A stretch of DNA of 64,000 bases from Brachybacterium massiliense (GCF_900184245.1 NZ_FXXB01000007.1:1-64000); one strand, 5' to 3'; shown: positions 52,453 to 61,926, counted from the first letter of the stretch. Made by a program: numbers and translations. Notes: generated by a model from the letters alone, not told the origin.

Positions 52453-55347
52453 TCAGCGGCCGGTGAGACTCCATGCGTCCTCCCCCTGCTCCTCCTCGCC
52501 GTCGTCGTAGTAGTCGACCGACGCCTCCGAGCCGTCATCGGCCAGCGGGTCGCTCGCGTAGCGGTCGTCGCTGTCGCCCGTGACCTGCTCGGGCTCCCCC
52601 TCCTCGAGGTCGACGGCCTGGTCGGCGCCGTAGGGCTCCTCGCCCTCGCCGGCGGGGACGTCCTCGCCGCGGATCCGCGCGATGGCGGTGCCGAGGTCGT
52701 CGGGGTGGACCAGCACGTCGCGCGCCTTGGAGCCCTCGGAGGGGCCCACGATCTCGCGGGACTCCAGCAGGTCCATCAGGCGGCCTGCCTTCGCGAAGCC
52801 CACACGCAGCTTGCGCTGCAGCATCGAGGTGGAGCCGAACTGCGTGGTGACCACGAGCTCGGCCGCCTGCAGCAGCACGTCGAGATCGTCGCCGATGTCG
52901 TCGTCGATCTGCTTCTTGGCCGCGACGACGGTGACGTCCTCGCGGTAGTTGGGCTTCATCTGGGTCTTGACGTGGTCGACGACCTTGTGGATCTCCGACT
53001 CGTTGACCCAGGCGCCCTGCACGCGCATCGGCTTGGCCTTGCCCATCGGGTGGAAGAGGGCATCGCCCTGCCCGATCAGCTTCTCCGCGCCCACCGCGTC
53101 GAGGATGACGCGGGAGTCCTGCAGCGAGGAGGTCGCGAAGGCGAGGCGGCTGGGCACGTTGGCCTTGATGATGCCGGTGACGACGTCGACCGACGGGCGC
53201 TGGGTGGCGAGGATCAGGTGGATCCCCGCCGCGCGCGCCAGCTGGGTGATGCGCTGGATCGAGGCCTCGACGTCGCGCGGGGCGACCATCATGAGGTCGG
53301 CGAGCTCGTCGACCACGACCAGCAGGTACGGGTACGGGGCCAGGCGGCGCTCGCTGCCCGGGGGCACCTGCACCTCGCCGGCGCGCACGGCCTTGTTGAA
53401 GTCGTCGACATGCTTGAAGCCGAACATCGCCAGGTCGTCGTACCGGGCGTCCATCTCCTTGACCACCCATTCGAGGGCCTCGGCGGCCTTCTTGGGGTTG
53501 GTGATGATCGGAGTGATCAGGTGCGGAATGCCTTCGTAGATGGTGAGCTCGACCCGCTTGGGGTCCACCAGCACCATCCGCACCTCCTCCGGGGTGGAGC
53601 GCATCAGGATCGAGGTGATCATCGAGTTCACGAAGCTCGACTTGCCGGCACCGGTGGCACCGGCGACCAGCAGGTGGGGCATCTTGGCGAGGTTCGCGAC
53701 GACGTAGCCGCCCTCGACGTCCTTGCCCACGCCCATCACCAGCGGATGCTCGTTGCGGCGCGCGACCGGGCTGCGCAGCACATCGCCCAGCGCGACCGTC
53801 TCGCGGTCGGTGTTGGGGATCTCGATGCCGATGGCCTTCTTGCCGGGGATCGGCGAGAGGATGCGCACGTCGGCGCTGGCCACGGCATAGGAGATGTTCT
53901 TGTCCAGGGCCGTGACCTTCTCGACCTTGGTGCCGGGGGCGAGCTCGACCTCGTAGCGCGTGACCGTCGGCCCGCGGGAGAAGCCGACCACCTCGGCGTT
54001 GACGTTGAACTGCTCGAAGACCTCGCCGAGAGCGGCGACCACGTGGTCGTTGACCTCGGAGCGGGTCTTGTGGGGCGGGCCCTCCAGCAGGAAGGACGAC
54101 TCCGGCAACGTGTAGACGATGTCCCCGGCGAGCTCGAGCTGCTCGCCGGCACGGGGCAGATCGCCCATCGGCGGCGGCACCAGCTCCGCCTTCTCCTCCG
54201 GCTTCGGCTCGGCCTTCTCGGGCCGCTTCGCGGCCGGCACGGGCTTGGTGGGGGCGGGCGCGGAGGCGGCGGAGCTCTTCGCGGAGTTCGGCATCGGGGT
54301 GGTCGGGGCGCCGGCGCCGGGGAAGGTCTTGGCGCGGTGGTTCTCGTCCTCGACGACGTCGTAGACCTCGGCGGAGTCGGCCGGGGCGCCACGGCGTCCG
54401 GAGGAGCGGCGGCGCTTGCGGCCCGCTGCGGCCTCCTCGTCGACGCCCTGCTCGAAGGCCTCGTCGCCGGCGTAGCCGAACTTCTCGTGGTCGCGCTCGG
54501 CCTCCTCGGCCTTCTCGCGGCGGGTCCGGCGGCGGGGGCGCGCCGCAGGCTGGGCCTGGGTGGCCTGGTCGTGGACGGCCGGGTCCGCACGACGGGGGCG
54601 CAGGCCGAAGGCGACGCGCTCCTCGTCCTCCTCCTCGCTGCGGCCGACGGCGACCTCGTAGACATCGCGCAGGCGCGAGGGGATGGACTCGACCGGAGTG
54701 GCGGTGAGCACCAGCACGCCGAAGGCGATCAGGAGCGCATGGATCACGATCACCGCGACCGGCGGCAGCAGCGCCTCGAGGGGCGCGGCGGCGAGATAGC
54801 CGAGCACGCCGCCTCCCCGGGCGAGCGCGTCGATGCCGTCGGCCGGGGCGGGCAGCCGCGCGGAGACGGACGCGATCGCGGAGATCGCGGTGAGCAGGAT
54901 CGCGATGCCGAGCGCGATGCGCGTGTTGGCGCGCACCTGGTCCGGGCGGCGGAACATCCGCATCGACCAGCCCGCCGCCAGCAGCGGGATCACCATCGAG
55001 GAGATCCCGAAGGTGCCGGCCACCACGGTGTGCACGGCGCCGAGCACGGGACCGGAGGACTGCCACCACTCGACGACCGCGACCAGCGTCGCGATCATCA
55101 GCAGGAACAGCGCGTAGCCGTCGCGCCGCTGCTCGGGCGCCACCACCCAGCGCTGCACGCCGATCGAGCGGATCAGACCGCCCACCATGCGCGCGATCGC
55201 GAGATAGCCGGAGCGCACTGCGCGCACCGGCAGAGGGAGCGTCGAGGGATCGTTCGCCCCGGAGCCCGTGGTGCGCGATGTGCCGGCAGCAGCGGTCCGG
55301 GAGGAGCCTTTCGACGCACGTGCGGGGGAAGACGTACGTGTCGCCAT
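52453..55347 (-). CDS. ftsK: DNA translocase FtsK/SpoIIIE
   Basis: Septal dsDNA pump of 964 residues. Four membrane segments fall within residues ~75-220; an Ala/Pro/Glu-rich linker runs to ~390; the motor domain has Walker A GATGAGKSSFVNSM and VVVDELADLMMVA (Walker B); a C-terminal winged-helix gamma domain (TSMLQRKLRVGFAKAGRLMD) reads orienting sequences. The ATG lies seven bases after TAGCAT. The acidic C-terminal tail of ~90 residues is unusual in length. Confidence 0.96.
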   Translation of the reverse strand: MATRTSSPARASKGSSRTAAAGTSRTTGSGANDPSTLPLPVRAVRSGYLAIARMVGGLIRSIGVQRWVVAPEQRRDGYALFLLMIATLVAVVEWWQSSGPVLGAVHTVVAGTFGISSMVIPLLAAGWSMRMFRRPDQVRANTRIALGIAILLTAISAIASVSARLPAPADGIDALARGGGVLGYLAAAPLEALLPPVAVIVIHALLIAFGVLVLTATPVESIPSRLRDVYEVAVGRSEEEDEERVAFGLRPRRADPAVHDQATQAQPAARPRRRTRREKAEEAERDHEKFGYAGDEAFEQGVDEEAAAGRKRRRSSGRRGAPADSAEVYDVVEDENHRAKTFPGAGAPTTPMPNSAKSSAASAPAPTKPVPAAKRPEKAEPKPEEKAELVPPPMGDLPRAGEQLELAGDIVYTLPESSFLLEGPPHKTRSEVNDHVVAALGEVFEQFNVNAEVVGFSRGPTVTRYEVELAPGTKVEKVTALDKNISYAVASADVRILSPIPGKKAIGIEIPNTDRETVALGDVLRSPVARRNEHPLVMGVGKDVEGGYVVANLAKMPHLLVAGATGAGKSSFVNSMITSILMRSTPEEVRMVLVDPKRVELTIYEGIPHLITPIITNPKKAAEALEWVVKEMDARYDDLAMFGFKHVDDFNKAVRAGEVQVPPGSERRLAPYPYLLVVVDELADLMMVAPRDVEASIQRITQLARAAGIHLILATQRPSVDVVTGIIKANVPSRLAFATSSLQDSRVILDAVGAEKLIGQGDALFHPMGKAKPMRVQGAWVNESEIHKVVDHVKTQMKPNYREDVTVVAAKKQIDDDIGDDLDVLLQAAELVVTTQFGSTSMLQRKLRVGFAKAGRLMDLLESREIVGPSEGSKARDVLVHPDDLGTAIARIRGEDVPAGEGEEPYGADQAVDLEEGEPEQVTGDSDDRYASDPLADDGSEASVDYYDDGEEEQGEDAWSLTGR

Positions 55348-55354
55348 GGGAGCG

Positions 55355-55360
55355 ATGCTA
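55355..55360 (-). promoter_or_regulatory. -10 element, leaderless ftsK
   Basis: TAGCAT on the minus strand, seven bases before the ftsK ATG. Confidence 0.5.
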
Positions 55361-55428
55361 CATTCCGGCCCGCCGCTCAGCCGGGAAGCGGGGCGTGCGG
55401 CCTCGTCACACCGGCAGCTCGCTCACGT

Positions 55429-55540
55429 CTCGCGCCTGCTGTCCTGTCTCCTGCCGCTCGTGCCTCGCAGCACGTCGACCAGGACTCGCGCCTGCTGTCC
55501 TGTCTCCTGCCGCTCGTGCCTCGCAGCACGTCGACCAGGA
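55429..55540. repeat. 56-bp exact tandem duplication between rnj and ftsK
   Basis: Two head-to-tail copies, 55429-55484 and 55485-55540, appear identical. Each contains a CGTGC-CTCGCA-GCACG hairpin and an outer GTCCTG/CAGGAC pairing. A shorter repeat (CTCGATCACGA, CTCGATCACC) adjoins it and spans the RNase J stop codon. Confidence 0.9.
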
Positions 55541-55545
55541 CTCGA

Positions 55546-57240
55546 TCACGACTCGATCACCAGAGGGAGGATCATCGGGCGGCGGCGCAGGCGCTGACCG
55601 ACGTACCGTCCCACCACGCGCCGCATCACCTGCTGGAGCTGGTGGGTGTCGCGGCGCTCGGTCTGCTCCGCGACCGCCTTCTCGAGCGCCTTGACGATCT
55701 CGGGGCGGATCCTCTCGAACACGGCGGCGTCCTCCGCCACACCCCGGGCGTGGATCTCGGGCCCCGCGATCACGGCGCCGGTCTCCGAGCTGACCACGGC
55801 GAACAGCGAGATGAAGCCCTCGTCGCCGAGGATGCGACGGTCCTTGAGGTCCGCCTCGGAGATCTGGCCGACGCTCGAGCCGTCGACGTACACGTACCCG
55901 TTGGGCACGGCGCCGACGACGCTCGCGACACCGTCCTTGAGATCCACCACGTGGCCGTCCTGGGCCAGCACGATGCGCTCGCTCGGCACGCCCGTGGCCT
56001 CGGCGAGCTTGCCGTTGGCGATCAGGTGGCGCACCTCGCCGTGGACGGGCATCACGTTGCGCGGACGCACGATGTTGTAGCAGTACAGCAGCTCGCCGGC
56101 GCTCGCGTGCCCGGAGGTGTGGACCTGGGCGTTGCCCTTGTGGACCACCTCCGCGCCCAGCGCCATCAGTCCGTTGACCACGCGGAAGACGGCGTTCTCG
56201 TTGCCGGGGATCAGCGAGGAGGCGAGGATGACCACGTCGCCCGGGCCCACGCTGACGCGGTGGTCGCGATTCGCGATCCGGCCCAGCGCCGCCATCGGCT
56301 CCCCCTGGCTGCCGGTGCACATCAGCACCACCTGGTCATCGGGCAGGTCGTCGATCCGCTTGACGTCGATCACGGTGTCGTCGGGGATGTCGAGATAGCC
56401 GAGCTCCGAGGCGATCCCCATGTTCCGCACCATGGAGCGGCCCACGAAGGCGACCTTGCGGCCGTGCGCGGCGGCCGCATCGAGCACCTGCTGGACGCGG
56501 TGGACGTGGCTCGCGAAGGACGCGACCACGATCTTCTGCCTCGCGCGGGCGAAGATGCCGTCCAGGGTGGGGCCGATCTGCTTCTCGGCGACGGTGAAGC
56601 CGGGCACCTCGGCGTTGGTGGAGTCGGTCATGAACAGATCCACGCCGGCCTCGCCGAGCCGGGCGAAGGCGCGCAGATCCGTGATCCGGCCGTCCAGCGG
56701 CAGCTGGTCCATCTTGAAGTCGCCCGTGTGCAGCACGGTGCCGGCCGGGGTGGACACATGCACCGCGAGGGCGTCGGGGATGGAGTGGTTGACCGCCACG
56801 AACTCGCAGTCGAAGGGGCCGAGGCTGCGCTGCTCATCCTCCGCCACGACGTGGGTGACGGGTCGGATGCGGTGCTCCTTGAGCTTCGCCTCGATGAGGG
56901 CGAGCGTGAGCTGACTGCCCACCAGCGGGATGTCGGGGCGTCGGCGCAGCAGATAGGGCACCGCACCGATGTGGTCCTCGTGGCCGTGCGTGAGCACGAT
57001 CGCCTCGATGTCCTCGAGCCGGTCGGTGAGGATCTCGAAGTCCGGCAGGATCAGGTCCACCCCGGGCTGGGAGTCCTCCGGGAAGAGCACGCCGCAGTCG
57101 ATGACCAGCAGCCGTCCCTCGAACTCGAGCACCGCCATGTTGCGGCCCACATCACCGAGACCGCCGAGCGGGATCACCCGGAGTGTTCCGGGGGCGAGCG
57201 CGGGAGGCTCCTCGAGACGCTGGGAGAAGACGGTGGACAT
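55546..57240 (-). CDS. rnj: Ribonuclease J
   Basis: Metallo-beta-lactamase/beta-CASP RNase of 564 residues with 5'-3' exonuclease and endonuclease activity in mRNA and rRNA processing. The zinc motif is HGHEDH (85-90); other motifs are LHTGDFKMDQLP, DSTNAEVPGFT, MCTGSQGEPMAAL (beta-CASP) and SGHASAGELL. The ATG at 57240 follows GGAGGTGCTG; an upstream GTG at 57246 is less likely. dapA lies 18 bases upstream, the conserved dapA-rnj pair. Confidence 0.96.
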   Translation of the reverse strand: MSTVFSQRLEEPPALAPGTLRVIPLGGLGDVGRNMAVLEFEGRLLVIDCGVLFPEDSQPGVDLILPDFEILTDRLEDIEAIVLTHGHEDHIGAVPYLLRRRPDIPLVGSQLTLALIEAKLKEHRIRPVTHVVAEDEQRSLGPFDCEFVAVNHSIPDALAVHVSTPAGTVLHTGDFKMDQLPLDGRITDLRAFARLGEAGVDLFMTDSTNAEVPGFTVAEKQIGPTLDGIFARARQKIVVASFASHVHRVQQVLDAAAAHGRKVAFVGRSMVRNMGIASELGYLDIPDDTVIDVKRIDDLPDDQVVLMCTGSQGEPMAALGRIANRDHRVSVGPGDVVILASSLIPGNENAVFRVVNGLMALGAEVVHKGNAQVHTSGHASAGELLYCYNIVRPRNVMPVHGEVRHLIANGKLAEATGVPSERIVLAQDGHVVDLKDGVASVVGAVPNGYVYVDGSSVGQISEADLKDRRILGDEGFISLFAVVSSETGAVIAGPEIHARGVAEDAAVFERIRPEIVKALEKAVAEQTERRDTHQLQQVMRRVVGRYVGQRLRRRPMILPLVIES

Positions 57241-57258
57241 CAGCACCTCCGGGGCAGA

Positions 57259-58167
57259 TCAGATGAGTCCGGCCGCCTCGAGGGCGGCTTCGAGCATGCG
57301 CAGCTGGTCGGTGTCGGCGGCGATGTGGGGGCCGCGCATCGTGGCATGGGGCAGCACGCCCTGCAGGTGCAGCGCCGCCTTCGCGGCCACCGCTCCGGGC
57401 ATGTGATTCATGATCGCCTCGACCACGGGCACCAGGCGCAGGTGCGCGGCGCGGGCGGCGGCGAGGTCGGAGCGGTCGACGGCGTCGATCATCTCCTTCT
57501 CGAGCTCGCCGGCGACCTGGCCCACCACGGACACGATGCCGGACGCGCCGATGGACAGCCAGGGCAGGTTCAGCCCGTCCTCGCCGGAGTAGTAGACGAG
57601 ATCGGTCTGCGCCATGATCCGCGAGGCCTGGTGCAGATCGGCCTTGGCGTCCTTGACCGCCTGGATGCGCGGGTTCTCCGCCAGGCGCATGAGCGTCTCG
57701 TAGGCCAGCGGGATGGCGCTGCGCCCGGGGATGTCGTACAGCATCACCGGCAGGTCCGTGGAGTCCGCGATCGCGGTGGTGTGCGCGATGACCCCGGCCT
57801 GGCTGGGCTTGGAGTAGTACGGGGTGACGATCAGCAGGCCGTCCAGGCCCAGCTTGGCGTGCTCGCGCGCCAGATCGATCGAGTGGGCGGTGTCATAGGT
57901 GCCCACCCCGGCGACCACCGTGATCTCGGGTCCGACGGCGTCGCGCACCGCGCGCGCCAGCTCGAGCTTCTCCACGTCGGTGAGGGTGGGCGCCTCGCCG
58001 GTGGTGCCCGAGACGATGATCGTGTCGTTGCCGTGCTCGGTGATGTGGACGGCCAGCTTCTGGGCGGCATCGAGATCGACCTTGTGGCCGTCCTCGGTGA
58101 GCGGGGTGACCATCGCGGTCCCCACCGTGCCGAAGGGCCGCGCGGGGCGCGTGTCGATTCCGGTCAT
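57259..58167 (-). CDS. dapA: 4-hydroxy-tetrahydrodipicolinate synthase
   Basis: First committed enzyme of diaminopimelate and lysine synthesis; 302 residues, TIM barrel. The Schiff-base lysine is K172 (QAVKDAKAD), the catalytic tyrosine lies in LYDIPGRS (143-150), and GTTGEAPTL and VAGVGTYDT are intact. The ATG follows GGGAGGACAGC. thyX, which often lies between dapB and dapA in related genomes, is not here. Confidence 0.96.
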   Translation of the reverse strand: MTGIDTRPARPFGTVGTAMVTPLTEDGHKVDLDAAQKLAVHITEHGNDTIIVSGTTGEAPTLTDVEKLELARAVRDAVGPEITVVAGVGTYDTAHSIDLAREHAKLGLDGLLIVTPYYSKPSQAGVIAHTTAIADSTDLPVMLYDIPGRSAIPLAYETLMRLAENPRIQAVKDAKADLHQASRIMAQTDLVYYSGEDGLNLPWLSIGASGIVSVVGQVAGELEKEMIDAVDRSDLAAARAAHLRLVPVVEAIMNHMPGAVAAKAALHLQGVLPHATMRGPHIAADTDQLRMLEAALEAAGLI

Positions 58168-58222
58168 GCTGTCCTCCCGATGATGCTCTGTTGCCCGGAG
58201 CCTAGACCAGGCAGGACCCTGC

Positions 58223-60973
58223 TCACCGCTGTGACGCGATGCCGAGATCGACGAGGATCGCGAGCGGGGTGCGCTGGCGTCCCTGACCCAGCGGATTGTC
58301 CGCGAAGGTCGCCTCGAGGGTCTCGTGCGGGGTGCTGACGTCGGAGCCCAGGACGTTGCGCCCGATGTCGTTGGCGTCCATCACCACGGTGCCCGCGAAG
58401 CTGTCGCGGAGGGAGGCGGGGATGTCGGCGCCGCGGATCGCCGCGGAGATCCGGGCGGAGACGGCATCCGGGTCCTTCGGCGGGAGCTTGGCGGAGACGT
58501 TGGAGGGGAAGGCCGAGTACGGGGTGGGGCCGTCGATCGCCCGCACGTTCGCGCCGACGACCTCGTAGAACACTCCCCTGCGACCCACCACCTTGCCGGC
58601 GGCGCCCGCGGCGGAGGCGACGAGCACGCGCGGCAGGCCGACCTCGCGGATCGCGAGCTCCATCGTGGTGGGATCGCCCAGGCCGATGCCGGCCGGGGTG
58701 CGGCTGACGAAGCGGCTGAGCACCCTGGCCGAGCGGCGCGGCCTGACCTCCCAGGTGAACCAGGAGCGGCCCTGGGCGATCGCGATGATCTTCTCGCTGA
58801 TCACGAAGTACCAGGGCGATCCTGCGGGCACGGCGTCCTCGGGCAGGCTCGCGGCGAAGCGCTCGACGCGCTCACGGGCGAGCTTCTCGACGTCGTCCCC
58901 GCGGGCCACCAGCTCGGTCTGCAGCGGGAAGCGCCGCCAGGTGCGGCCGTCGGCCTCGGAGACCAGGTCCAGCTCCTTGTCCGGGTTGGCGACGTAGTCG
59001 CTCTTGGCGACGGTCTCCTCCTCAGCGGCGGGAGCGTGCGCGGCGACGGCGGCCGGCGCCTCGGCGGGCTGCTCGGCGCTGCCGCCGAGGGACTGAGTCG
59101 CACCCTCGGCGTCGTCGAAGAAGGTGCGCATCCACAGCTCGACGTTCAGCAGGCGCCAGAACATCAGCGTGCCGTGGTTCTCGGGGTGGGCGATGTAGTC
59201 GTCGAACAGGGCCAGCACGCTCGGCGCGTCGAAGAACGGGCGCGAGGCGAAGGACTCGGAGGCGAAGATGTCCCGCAGCTGCGGGGCGATCGAGCGGAAC
59301 CACTCTCCCTCGGGGGTGGTGAAGCCGATCTTGTTGCGGCGCTTGGAGATCATGTCGGGCAGGATGCCGTCCATCGACTCGCGCAGGATCCGCTTGTTCC
59401 AGCCGTCGTGGATGATCGCGGACTCGTCCAGGGAGAACAGGAACTTCAGCAGCTCCTTGTCCACGAAGGGCACGCGCCCCTCGATGCTGAAGCGCATGGT
59501 GTTCTTGTCCTCGTAGCGCAGCAGCGAGGGCAGGGAGGAGCGGAAGGTGTCCTCGAGCAGCCGCTCCTTGAGGTCGTCCTGGACGGAGCTGACCTTCTCG
59601 GAGCTGTGCTCGGCCACGAAGCCCGAGTTCAGCAGGGCCTCGATCGGCACCGAGGTGCGGCCGGAGAACTTGGTGCGGGCGAGCTTGCGCAGGATGTCGC
59701 GGGAGCCGACGACCTCGCTGGCGAGCTCCTTGAACCGCTTCTGCCGTCGCAGCTGGCGCAGGTAGACGTAGAAGTAGGGGTTGTACCCGGCCATCATCTC
59801 GTCCGCGCCCTGGCCGTCCAGCAGCACCGTGACGTGCTGGCTGGCCTCGCGCATCACCGCGTACTGCGCGTAGGGGCCGGTCGAGATGATCGGCTCCTCC
59901 TGGGTGCGCACGAAGTCGTGCAGGTCCTCGAGGAAGGCGGCGGGCTGCGGGGTGATCTTGTGCGGCGTGATCTGGCCGCGGTAGTCCTCCAGCAGCGCGT
60001 CCACATAGCGCTCCTCGTCGTTCGAGGAGTTCGGGAACACGGCCGAGAAGGTGTTCTGCCGGGTGCCGACGGCGCTGTAGCCCTCGTCCTCGGGCTGCTC
60101 GCGCAGCTGGCGCGCGATGACCGCGGCGACCGCCGAGGAGTCCAGGCCGCCCGAGAGGGAGGTGCCCACGGGGACCTCGGACTGCAGGCGCAGGCGCACC
60201 GACTCCTGGAACCGTTCGCGGTACTCCTCCACGACCGACTCGTCGTAGGCACGGCTGGGGCGCGCGGCGATCTCCCGCAGCTCCTCCTGCAGGCGCGTGA
60301 AGGAGGAGATCTCGGTGCCGTCGGCACGGATCTCGAGCACCTCGCCGGCCATCAGACGCCGCACTCCTTCGAAGAAGGTCTGCGAGTCATCGTCCTGGAC
60401 CCGGAACTTCAGGTACCGGTAGACGGCGCGGTGATCCGGTGCGGCCTCGAACACCCGGGCGGCCAGCAGCGAACGGATCTCGGAGCCGAACAGCACCTTC
60501 GGGGACTCGCCCGTCCCGGAGGCGGGGTCGATCCAGTAGTAGAGCGGCTTGATGCCGAAGTGGTCGCGGGCGATGGTCACCGAGCCGGTGTGCGCGTCGT
60601 GGATCGCGAAGGCGAACATGCCGTTGAAGCGGTCGTAGGCGGCGGTGCCCCACTCCGCGTGGGCCTCGAGCAGGACCTCGGTGTCGGAGTCCGTGCGGAA
60701 GGTGTGCCCCAGCTCCTCGAGCTCGGCGCGCAGGTCGAGGTAGTTGTAGGTCTCGCCGTTGTAGATGATCGTGTAGCGGCCGTCCGCGGTGGTCATCGGC
60801 TGGGCGCCGTGCTCGCGATCGATGATCGCCAGCCGGCGGTGGGCCAGTCCGGCCTGGTCGACGACGAAGAGGCCTTCGCCGTCGGGTCCGCGATGGGCCA
60901 GCGCGCCGCTCATCCGGCGGGCGATGCCCTCGGTCTCAGCACCGAATCCGTAGGTACCGGCGATTCCGCACAT
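58223..60973 (-). CDS. Asparagine synthetase fused to a CofE-like (F420-0 glutamate ligase) domain
   Basis: A 916-residue protein. Residues 1-620 form a complete AsnB: nucleophile Cys2 (MCGIAGTYGF), NGETYNY, and the synthetase PP-loop SGGLDSS (274-280), with FSIEGRVPFVD and a KRRNKIGF segment later. It should make asparagine from aspartate, ATP and glutamine. A Pro/Ala-rich linker (630-660) leads to a second domain (~676-916) resembling the coenzyme F420-0:L-glutamate ligase family: SRTPAGIGLGDPTTMELA, RAIDGPTPYSAFPSN, VMDANDIGRNVLG and ADNPLGQGRQRTP. Ordinary AsnB ends near residue 600-650. The ATG follows AAGGACTCC. No F420 biosynthesis gene is nearby, so the substrate of the second domain is unknown. 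Confidence 0.85.
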   Translation of the reverse strand: MCGIAGTYGFGAETEGIARRMSGALAHRGPDGEGLFVVDQAGLAHRRLAIIDREHGAQPMTTADGRYTIIYNGETYNYLDLRAELEELGHTFRTDSDTEVLLEAHAEWGTAAYDRFNGMFAFAIHDAHTGSVTIARDHFGIKPLYYWIDPASGTGESPKVLFGSEIRSLLAARVFEAAPDHRAVYRYLKFRVQDDDSQTFFEGVRRLMAGEVLEIRADGTEISSFTRLQEELREIAARPSRAYDESVVEEYRERFQESVRLRLQSEVPVGTSLSGGLDSSAVAAVIARQLREQPEDEGYSAVGTRQNTFSAVFPNSSNDEERYVDALLEDYRGQITPHKITPQPAAFLEDLHDFVRTQEEPIISTGPYAQYAVMREASQHVTVLLDGQGADEMMAGYNPYFYVYLRQLRRQKRFKELASEVVGSRDILRKLARTKFSGRTSVPIEALLNSGFVAEHSSEKVSSVQDDLKERLLEDTFRSSLPSLLRYEDKNTMRFSIEGRVPFVDKELLKFLFSLDESAIIHDGWNKRILRESMDGILPDMISKRRNKIGFTTPEGEWFRSIAPQLRDIFASESFASRPFFDAPSVLALFDDYIAHPENHGTLMFWRLLNVELWMRTFFDDAEGATQSLGGSAEQPAEAPAAVAAHAPAAEEETVAKSDYVANPDKELDLVSEADGRTWRRFPLQTELVARGDDVEKLARERVERFAASLPEDAVPAGSPWYFVISEKIIAIAQGRSWFTWEVRPRRSARVLSRFVSRTPAGIGLGDPTTMELAIREVGLPRVLVASAAGAAGKVVGRRGVFYEVVGANVRAIDGPTPYSAFPSNVSAKLPPKDPDAVSARISAAIRGADIPASLRDSFAGTVVMDANDIGRNVLGSDVSTPHETLEATFADNPLGQGRQRTPLAILVDLGIASQR

Positions 60974-61067
60974 GGGAGGAGTCCTTTCGAGGGGGCCGAC
61001 TGCCGTCCACGATCTGCGGTCGAGCGAGGAGGGCGGGACGCAGGCCGCGTCTCCGACGGCTCCGCGC

Positions 61068-61097
61068 GCACGGACCGGGTTCGGCCGTGCGAGCCTA
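61068..61097 (-). promoter_or_regulatory. Putative asnB promoter -10 and 5' hairpin
   Basis: TAGGCT (61097-61092, minus strand) would start transcription near 61085. A hairpin at 61068-61090 (GCACGG and CCG pairing with CGG and CCGTGC around GGTT, one bulged A) would then lie at the 5' end of a ~112-nt leader. Confidence 0.4.
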
Positions 61098-61140
61098 TCA
61101 ACGCCGGGGGGCGCGCTCCGCGGCAGACGCGGCGTGAGTC

Positions 61141-61869
61141 TCAGCTGCCGCGGCGCGACAGCACCAGCTCCGCGCCGTCGGCGCGCACTTCGAGGTCATC
61201 CAGCGACGTGACCAGCGCATCTGCGAGAGGCGCGAGGTCACCGGCGGGCGTGGTGCTGGTCACTGCGATGGTGCTCGCCCCCGCCGCTGTGCCGGAGCGC
61301 AGGCCGCCCAGGGAGTCCTCGATCACGATGCACTGCTCGGGCGCGACGCCGACCCGCTCGGCGCCCAGCAGGTACGGCTCGGGGTGCGGCTTGCCGTGGG
61401 AGACCTGATCGGCGGTGACCAGTCCCTCCGGGACCGCCAGCCCGGTGCGTGCCCAGCGGGCCTCGAACAGCGGGCGGGTGCAGGAGGTGACGATGGTCCA
61501 GGTGGCGCGTCCGAGCTGCTCGGCGGCGCCGTCGAGCTCGCGCAGCAGCCGCTCTGTGCCCGGCAGGACCGCGATCTCCTGGACGTCCTCCAGCTCGAGC
61601 TCCTCGATCCGACGGTGGGCGGCGTCGAGCTGCTGCGCATCCAGCTGCGGCAGCATCTCCCCCAGCACCTGCCGGGCCGGCTTGCCGTGCTGCTCGGGGC
61701 CGAACTCGAGATCCGTGCCCAGCTCGCGCAGCAGCTGGTTCCATGACCGCTCGACCGCCGGGCCGGAGTCGATGAGGGTGCCGTCCATGTCCAGCAGGAG
61801 GGCCGAGGCGCGCATCGGCAGGGGGCGCGCGGCGGACGGGGATCCTGAAGCGGAGGGGGCTGAGCTCAT
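61141..61869 (-). CDS. HAD-superfamily hydrolase, beta-phosphoglucomutase-like
   Basis: A 242-residue HAD phosphatase: motif I LLLDMDGTLIDS, motif II VTSCTRPLFEARWA, motif III KPHPEPYLLGAERVG and motif IV IVIEDSLGGLRSG, with a helical cap in between. It resembles small sugar-phosphate phosphatases (2-deoxyglucose-6-phosphatase/GPP type). The start could be the ATG at 61869 or one at 61815, directly before motif I; the first 18 residues are low complexity. Its 3' end lies upstream of the asparagine synthetase gene on the same strand, 167 bases apart. Confidence 0.88.
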   Translation of the reverse strand: MSSAPSASGSPSAARPLPMRASALLLDMDGTLIDSGPAVERSWNQLLRELGTDLEFGPEQHGKPARQVLGEMLPQLDAQQLDAAHRRIEELELEDVQEIAVLPGTERLLRELDGAAEQLGRATWTIVTSCTRPLFEARWARTGLAVPEGLVTADQVSHGKPHPEPYLLGAERVGVAPEQCIVIEDSLGGLRSGTAAGASTIAVTSTTPAGDLAPLADALVTSLDDLEVRADGAELVLSRRGS

Positions 61870-61926
61870 GCCCTTAGATTCTCACACTCGGTGCGGACGC
61901 GAGAACTGCGTCCGCGCAGGTGATCG

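Noticed and set aside
52705-58338. A 1877-codon open frame on the plus strand, antisense to ftsK, rnj and dapA
   Set aside because: It mirrors three recognised genes on the other strand; its translation is a low-complexity His/Gly/Asp/Leu-rich mix typical of antisense frames in high-GC DNA.
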